From Oehlia diaphana (taxonomy: Eukaryota; Glomeromycota; Glomeromycetes; Glomerales; Glomeraceae), in assembly GCA_003833135.1 (NCBI GenBank), contig QZLH01000821.1, positions 8,596 to 49,172 of the forward strand: a DNA stretch of 40,577 nucleotides, written 5' to 3'. The translations under genes and the position numbers were made by a program. Positions 34,867-40,577 of the stretch are shown in pieces (position 1 is the stretch's first letter; each line of letters opens with the position of its first letter). Under the pieces are notes generated by a model, which was not told the DNA's origin, ran no database searches, and saw only the letters and a program-made list of their open reading frames with translations.

Positions 34867-36600
34867 CTATTGTTCACTATGTTTAAGAATTTTCCTTCCC
34901 TTTAAATCATATGTATCACCTTCTATTGGTTTAGTTGGAGTTTGTTTATACGTAATATGTTGATGTGCTGGTATCTTCTTCCTTAAGTCTTGCTTCTTGA
35001 TTTCTTTTGTGCGTTCCCATTCTGTTACTAAGTTGCAGCATGATTGCCAAATGATTCTATAAAATTCATTAACAAATATTTCTAAAAGGAGAGTAGTAAT
35101 TGTTAGTATAGCTTTTTCTGACTTAACAATAAGCTTGATTTCTCTATATTTTTCTTTTGAAAAAAAATTCTTTAGCATTAGATGTACGAAAGGAATAGGT
35201 AACTCTTAATTAATAGAATCTGTTATATGGGCAAAAAACTTTCTATTCCACAAAAGTAATCGCTATGTATCCTTCCGATTCAGTTGGAAATATTTTTCTT
35301 GTGAAAGCAAGTCTTTAAGCATCTGATCACATTTATACCTAGTGTTATTAATCACTACTAACCATTTGTCTCTAAGTTGTTGACAATAGATTATGTGATC
35401 ATCATCTTCATTTTCTTCAAGACACATTCTACACTTTACATCTCTATATAAATCATATCTTCTTTCTTTCATAATCTCTAAAGTTGGTAGCAGATTGTTT
35501 GTCAGTTTCAAGTGCTTAATAAATCTGTTATTTATTGTTGATGTTGTATAATTAAAACTTGTGTTTTTTTTTGAATAATGTCCAAGTGACTTTTTCTTCT
35601 ATCAAATATGTTATATTTTGAAAAATTGTTCTGTTTGCATGATTGAAAGACTATGCTACCTTTAGTACAGACTTACATATATTTAGTTATCTATAAATTT
35701 CCTAATGTGTCTGTTAACTCTTTTGCCATCCCAATATACATCATATTTTAAGTCCTTTTATTGTGAGTTATTAATTGTAATGCAAGTTAGTCTTTCTGTA
35801 TCATTCTTGGCCACTCTGTTTGCTTCTTCATTGCTTTTGACTTCTGAGTGTCCTTTAACTTTTATTAGTTTTAACTTTAAGTGCTTGCTATCAATAAGGT
35901 TAATTATGCTGCTGACTATACTGTTGTTATTACTTTAACACCATACTCGTATTTTATTTTTTCCATTTGTCAGATTTTTTTTTATATGATTAATACTGTC
36001 TATTGCAGCTTATGAAACTGTAAAAATATTTACTCTCTGTTTTGTTTGCAGAACAAGTGTAGCTGATAGAATGGCTCCTAATTCTGCGCGTGCGGATGAA
36101 GGCCATTCTGTAATTGAGCTGCTATATTTCAGTATCACCTCTCCTTTATTATTCAGTATCACCTAGTGTTCTGATCCTAAATCTGATAAATCCGGATTGG
36201 AGTCAGATATCTGTATCTGATATTTTTAGGCAGATAGATCCATTAATAAATCCAGATGGTAATCCTAGGATGCTGATCCAGATGATATGATTTTTTCATG
36301 TTTCAAATAAAGATAGATAATGGTTAACAAGAATATTACAAAAATTCTATAGGATAAACCTGGATAAATCCTAAATTAAGGATAGATCTGTAGAAATTCA
36401 GATAATCTGTAAAATTTTCAGATGTGAATTTACATCCAGATTTAACTTCAGCCATCTGGATTGGATCTGGATGGTTTTTCAGATATAGGATCAGATCACT
36501 AGTATCACCCAACCTGTACCTATATGTTTTGTAAAGGTGTTTAAATCCGTATTAAACTGGATTGTTAATGAACTATCAGTATATATATTAATCATATCAG
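34867..36600 (-). pseudogene. Relic of a LINE-type (non-LTR) retrotransposon: RNase H and C-terminal zinc-finger part
   Basis: Read on the minus strand, the relic starts near 36600 with IYTDSS (first RNase H aspartate), continues to HIGTGWVI, is split by the element at 36164-36501, resumes with GEVILKYSSSITEWPSSARA and AELGAILSA (the RNase H glutamate), then meets in-frame stops near 36013 and 35938. The end of the domain is seen as KLIKVKGHSEVKSNEEANRV (about 35800-35860). Below 35511 another frame has LPTLEIMKERR and the zinc-binding pattern CRMC..HIIYC, and 34867-35178 is the probable tail. The reverse transcriptase part is missing. Frameshifts and stops make it non-functional. Confidence 0.75.
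36164..36501. mobile_element. 338-bp hAT-like miniature element with 8-bp target duplication
   Basis: Ends are TAGTGTTCTGATCCTAAATC and, complemented, TAGTGATCTGATCCTATATC. It is bordered by GTATCACC at 36156-36163 and again at 36502-36509, a perfect 8-bp duplication as made by hAT transposases. The TAG-x-G ends also fit hAT. There is no coding capacity, so it depends on a transposase elsewhere. Confidence 0.85.
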
Positions 36601-36699
36601 ATAAATTGAATAATAATCTTAAATGATGCAATAACATATCAGGAAATTTAATCAAGTATAATATTACGTAAAATTACACTTTCATAATATTTCATAAAT

Positions 36700-37235
36700 T
36701 TATGAAACCTTTGAAGGATTACGATCTGTAAAGTTATAAAATATTACATTACAAACTTATGAAATATTACAGCGTAATACTTTGAATATTTACACTTATG
36801 CAATTTTTTGAAAATTTACGGGACTTTTAAAATATTACAATCTGTAAAGTTGTAAAATATTACGTTATAAACTTATAAAATATTACGGTGTAATACTTCA
36901 AATATTTACACTTAATGCAATTTTTTGAAAGTTTATGGGACTTTTGAAATATTACGATCTGTAAAGTTGTAAAATATTACGTTACAAACTTATGAAATAT
37001 TACGGCATAATACTTCAAATATTTACACTTATGCAATTTTTTGAAAGTTTACAGGACTTTCAAAATATTATGATTTGTAAAATTGTAAAATATTACGTTA
37101 TAAACTTATAAAATATTATGACGTAATACTTCAAATATTTACACTTATGCAATTTTTTGAAATTTTACGTAAAATATTACGTTACAAACTTATGAAATAT
37201 TATGGTGTAATACTTCAAATATTTACATTTAATTT
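36700..37235. repeat. Tandem repeat, unit about 116 bp, 4-5 copies
   Basis: Units begin with CTGTAAAG(T)TGTAAAATATTA near 36726, 36842, 36959 and 37075, with a shortened last unit from about 37168. Each contains TACTTCAAATATTTACACTT and GCAATTTTTTGAAA. Units differ mostly by C/T and G/A changes. The words AAATATTAC and GTAATA make each unit partly self-complementary. Confidence 0.85.
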
Positions 37236-38023
37236 ATGACAGTAATATTTTGTAATTTTATTTCAAAGTTAATAGTATAAATATTTGTATATAAATATCT
37301 TTTATTAAATCAAAATATCATTATAAACACAGAAATTAATTATAATAATAGTAATTAAAATAAAAAACATAAAAAAATATTAGTTAACAGCATATTATAA
37401 AAATGTAAGGATTAAAAGGTTAATAATATTAAATAGTTAGTAATAATATAAGAAGTTAGTAATAAATATTAAAAAGTTAATAAATATTAAGAAGTTAGTA
37501 GTAATATTAAAGTTAGTAATAAAATGTAAAAAAAGAGGTAATTAGTATTATTAGTATTAGTGTTTGTTATGAAATGGACATTGCTTATAAGTATTTTACA
37601 TACTTACTATTTTTAATTTCAAGAATAATTTAACAAATATAATAGTTATTAAAAGAAAACTAACACTTACTACCTTTCAAAAAGTCAAAATCTTCTAGAA
37701 TTATTATTAAATAAAACAAGATAATTAGATAAATACAGTATAAAGCGAAAATTAATATATAAAATTGTACCTGAATAAAACATAGAGAGAGTGTGAGAGA
37801 GAGTGAGAGAGAGATAGGTTGTATAGATTGTATTATTAAGATATAAATAAACACATTATTTATATTCGCATTTAGCTATTTTTAGATAATAATACATACG
37901 GTTATACTAATTTTGATTAGTTAATATAATGTTAATGAACCTACATTATATAACTTATCCTATAAAAAATTTTTATCTGAATATTTCCATTATTTCTCGT
38001 AAAAATTCTGTGAAAATGATACA
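37236..38023. other. AT-rich gene-free stretch with simple repeats
   Basis: AGTTAGTAATA-type words repeat irregularly at 37430-37525. A GAGA/GTGA simple repeat lies at 37783-37815. No gene is supported. Confidence 0.5.
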
Positions 38024-38031
38024 TTCACAGA

Positions 38032-38422
38032 TAGGGATGGCAATGGTCACGGTTATTAACCGGTCATGACCGGTTATGATCATGACCGATATCGGTTGGT
38101 CAAAGGCTTCTGACCGACCATTTAACCGACCATTTAACCGACCATTTAAATGACCGTTAACTGACAATTTAATCTATTTAATTCATTTAACACTTTTTTT
38201 ACGAACTTAATTAATAAAAAAAGTTGTTATAACATTTCTTTAGTGGATTTAATCAAAAAAAAGCACTTTAACATTTTTTCTTAATTAAATTCATTAAAAA
38301 AAAGGTTAAACAGTCGGTTAAACAGTCAAAAAAATGGTCAGCCAAAACGGTCGGTCGGTCAAAGGCCCTTAACCGGTTATGACTGACTGATAACTGACCG
38401 TAACTGACCGTTGCCATCTCTA
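38032..38422. mobile_element. 391-bp hAT-like miniature element
   Basis: The left end TAGGGATGGCAATGGTCACG and the complemented right end TAGAGATGGCAACGGTCAGT match. Flanks TTCACAGA (38024-38031) and TTCATAGA (38423-38430) form an 8-bp target duplication with one C/T change. The outer thirds are GC-richer and full of GGTTA/TAACC and GACCG words, including three tandem copies of AACCGACCATTT near 38117-38150. The centre is AT-rich. It is non-coding. Confidence 0.85.
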
Positions 38423-38430
38423 TTCATAGA

Positions 38431-38759
38431 TATCCGTATTAGCGAGATGAAAATTTCCATGATTTTAAGGCTATAAATTCCATTAAAATGATATATTTAC
38501 AGAAAAAATATGAAAAGATAAAACACAGATCAGATTTTTACAGATTGTAATTATTTACATATTTATTATATTTATTTATATTTATTTTACAATATTATGT
38601 TTTCATAAAGTTATAAAGATTTTTTTGCAATTAATAATATCATTTATGATACCATAAACTTATGAAATATTTTAATCGTTATATTTTGTAATATTTTACA
38701 TATTTATGATCTCGATCATATCAAAATTCTTTATTATTTTATTATTTATAATATTATGA
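38431..38759. other. AT-rich gene-free stretch
   Basis: Short words such as AACTTATGAAATATTTT recall the tandem repeat at 36.7-37.2 kb. Nothing else is seen. Confidence 0.4.
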
Positions 38760-40248
38760 CTAAATTTTCCTTTTTCCTCTACTTTTTTCGCTTTCCTTTT
38801 CTTCCTCATCAACTTTTTCTTCACCTTTTTCTTCATCTTCGCTTTCTACATGTTCCTTATTTTCCTTTTCACTTTCTCTCTCTTCAATATCTATTTCATT
38901 TATTGTCAACCTCACCGTCTTTGTTATTCTTGTTTCATTTGCTTCTTCCTGCAATGATGATCCCATTTTATATTCATCAAAATACAAAAAGTTGTCTTTT
39001 TTTACAATTTTTTGCTATAAATAAATAAAATTAATAAAATTAAAAATAATAAAAATAATTATATACAAATTTCAAAAACTTACATAATGTTTTATGACAT
39101 TTGCTTAATTATTTTTTTCGTTTATTTGAACAATTGTATTTTTCAGATTCAATATCATTTTACATATACTAATCACGTATACGACTTGCATTTTGGAGCG
39201 TTCTTTTTCTTCTTCTATACAATTCTGATGATTTTTGACATGTAGGTTTCTGATTTAGACATTTTGACCTTTTGGAACAATTTGTCATAACATCTTTTAA
39301 CGGATACCATTTCCTTCCATTTTTTAATTTTTGATTCTTTGGTGCTCGTGTTAATGGGTGGGAGCTCGCTAAAAACTGAAAACATAGTATTCTTAATTCT
39401 TGCAGTAAGCATTCCCTAAATGTTCTGATGTTTAGCCAGTAGCTATTAAAAAGATCAATTAGCTAATTAATTATGTAAAATTATTTAAAACTTACTACAA
39501 GTTGTGCAATATTTTTCTCGTAATAAATCTGCCACTGATTTTTTTTAAACTTCTTCAAAAAATCAGGATGTTCAGAGGACATGAACTCCCTTGTAATTTC
39601 TCTCAACTCTTCGTGAGTTGGGTAAATCGATTTTACAAGCAACTTTTTTGCGATCGATTTTATAATATCCTAAAATGTAAGTAGTATGCCATATATACAT
39701 GAAGTCGAAATTAAAGACCAAAAGTAGAAATATTTCGATTTGGAAAGGTCAAAAGTCGAAATTAAAGTCGAAATGGTTGAAATTACATCATAGTCATGTG
39801 ATTTTTATAATTATAATTTAATATAAAATTTTAAACATGAATAACTCCGTCAATATTGATGCTACAGATACGAAATACATATTATTGGAATCCTCTCGAT
39901 GAGCTGAATCCAACCGTGTAAAGATCATAAAAATCGAATTACTGGATGCAGAAATCGTTAACTTTGAATTTTAATATTATTGTTTACTATAAAATCACAT
40001 AACTTTGACGCAATTTCGACCATTTTGACTTTTGGAGGAATCCAAATCGAAATTATTTCGACCATTTCGACCATTTCAGAGGTAGAAATTAACCAATTTC
40101 TGTTTCATGTATAATGCCATAATAACATTAATTTAGCATGTTAAATTAGCTAATATCAATCAACTAATTTAGAATTTACTTTTATAAAATCTTGTTCGTT
40201 ATTCGCCGTTTCAAAATTCTTCTCCAATTTTGCAATACGGTCTCCCAT
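38760..40248 (-). CDS. Hypothetical protein of a lineage-specific type, four exons
   Basis: Exons 40248-40180, 39669-39496, 39415-39221 and 39014-38760, all phase 0, give 230 residues. The start is MGDRIAKLEKNFETANNEQD, a probable short coiled coil; exon 2 carries IAKKLLVKSIYPTHEELREI; exon 3 carries FSELPPINTS and KRCYDKLFQKVKMSKSETYM; exon 4 is strongly acidic with Glu/Lys repeats and ends SRGKRKI. I recall similar short proteins from mycorrhizal fungal genomes, without a known function; that recollection is not checked. The first intron is 510 bp because a 420-bp miniature element sits in it. The join between exons 3 and 4 (donor GTATAG) is the weakest; without it the protein stops at 39215. 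Confidence 0.5.
39694..40113. mobile_element. 420-bp miniature element with 8-bp target duplication, inside an intron
   Basis: Ends TATACATGAAG and complemented TATACATGAAAC, flanked by ATGCCATA at 39686-39693 and 40114-40121. The two halves are roughly inverted copies: AAAAGTCGAAATTAAAGTCG on the left faces TTTGACTTTTGG and ATTTCGACCATTTCG on the right, and CATGTGATTTT faces AAAATCACAT. It is non-coding. Confidence 0.82.
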
Positions 40249-40577
40249 GGCTTTTTTGTTCAGTTATTAAAGTATTAAGTTTTGAAATTATAGTTGTATT
40301 TTGAGATATCATTTTTTTAGCCATTCTTTTATTGACTTTGTAAATTGTAAAATAAAATCCAGTAAAAAATTAATCCTATTTACTTTTATTTAATAAAAAT
40401 AATAAAAATACACATGTTAATATATACTTCAAGAGTTTTGTGTTCATCAGAATTTTTTCTCTTTTTTGGGTTGGAATCCCCAGTAGTGTTGTTATCGGCC
40501 CGGTTCGGTCCGACTTGAAGCTAAAGTCAAGCCGCGCTGATAAAAAGTTAAGCCGAACCAAGCCGAACCGAATCGAC
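40249..40577. other. Upstream region and possible start of another inverted-repeat element
   Basis: From about 40483, TAGTGTTGTTATCGGCCCGG begins a GC-richer block with repeated CGGTTCGG / CCGAACC words running to the window edge. It looks like the left end of another hAT-like element, but the right end is outside. Confidence 0.4.

Noticed and set aside
35705..35938. Plus-strand frame of 77 codons rich in Leu and Ser
   Set aside because: It is the complement of the decayed RNase H domain on the minus strand.
1..40577. CRISPR arrays, bacterial operons or prophage
   Set aside because: Spliced eukaryotic genes throughout, and the only tandem array (36.7-37.2 kb) has no repeat-spacer structure.

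Overview
The window reads as AT-rich nuclear DNA of a fungus. Protein genes carry many short GT-AG introns (mostly 60-110 bp), long AT-rich spacers separate them, and DNA transposons and miniature elements are common. Together with the style of the FAR1/MULE transposase and of one lineage-type hypothetical gene, this suggests an arbuscular mycorrhizal (Glomeromycotina, Rhizophagus-like) genome. The lineage is an inference; the fungal assignment is firm because a fungal-type mitochondrial ribosomal protein, a Yos1-type protein and a TPS2-type enzyme are present. All exon models below were built by hand from splice signals, reading phase and family motifs.

Layout. 1-3.5 kb: an apparently intact Mutator-like (MULE) transposon with a two-exon transposase on the minus strand. 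3.5-9.1 kb: gene-free, very AT-rich DNA holding an inverted pair of miniature elements, a one-base N gap beside an exact copy of the MULE right end, and a 115-bp miniature element. 9.2-10.4 kb (-): an RS-RRM-RS splicing factor with six exons, one of 17 nt. 11.6-15.3 kb (+): a 17-exon TPS2-type trehalose-6-phosphate synthase/phosphatase. 15.4-15.7 kb (-): mitochondrial ribosomal protein mL60. 16.0-17.1 kb (+): an intronless membrane protein of unknown function. 17.3-21.8 kb (-): a 19-exon USP25/USP28-like protein with UBA, UIM-like and USP core parts whose catalytic cysteine box appears to have lost its cysteine. 22.5 kb (-): a doubtful short gene. 23.6-24.9 kb (-): a SETMAR/SUV39-type histone lysine methyltransferase, head to head with a YOS1 homologue (25.0-25.5 kb, +). 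26.3-30.8 kb (-): importin beta-1 (23 exons). 31.3 kb (+): ribosomal protein eL41. 31.7-32.6 kb (-): a putative mitochondrial protein. 32.8-33.9 kb (+): a STIMATE-family membrane protein. 34.9-36.6 kb (-): a decayed LINE-type RNase H/zinc-finger tail into which a 338-bp hAT-like element with a perfect 8-bp target duplication has jumped. 36.7-37.2 kb: a roughly 116-bp tandem repeat. 38.0-38.4 kb: another hAT-like miniature element. 38.8-40.2 kb (-): a four-exon hypothetical gene whose first intron hosts a third 8-bp-TSD element.

The core genes are housekeeping (splicing, trehalose metabolism, cytosolic and mitochondrial translation, ER-Golgi traffic, nuclear import, chromatin) and form no operon or single pathway. 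The most unusual item is the USP25/28-like gene: its long spliced frame is open throughout, but the catalytic Cys is missing, suggesting a pseudo-deubiquitinase. The flanks of the window are transposon territory; the middle (9-34 kb) is gene dense.
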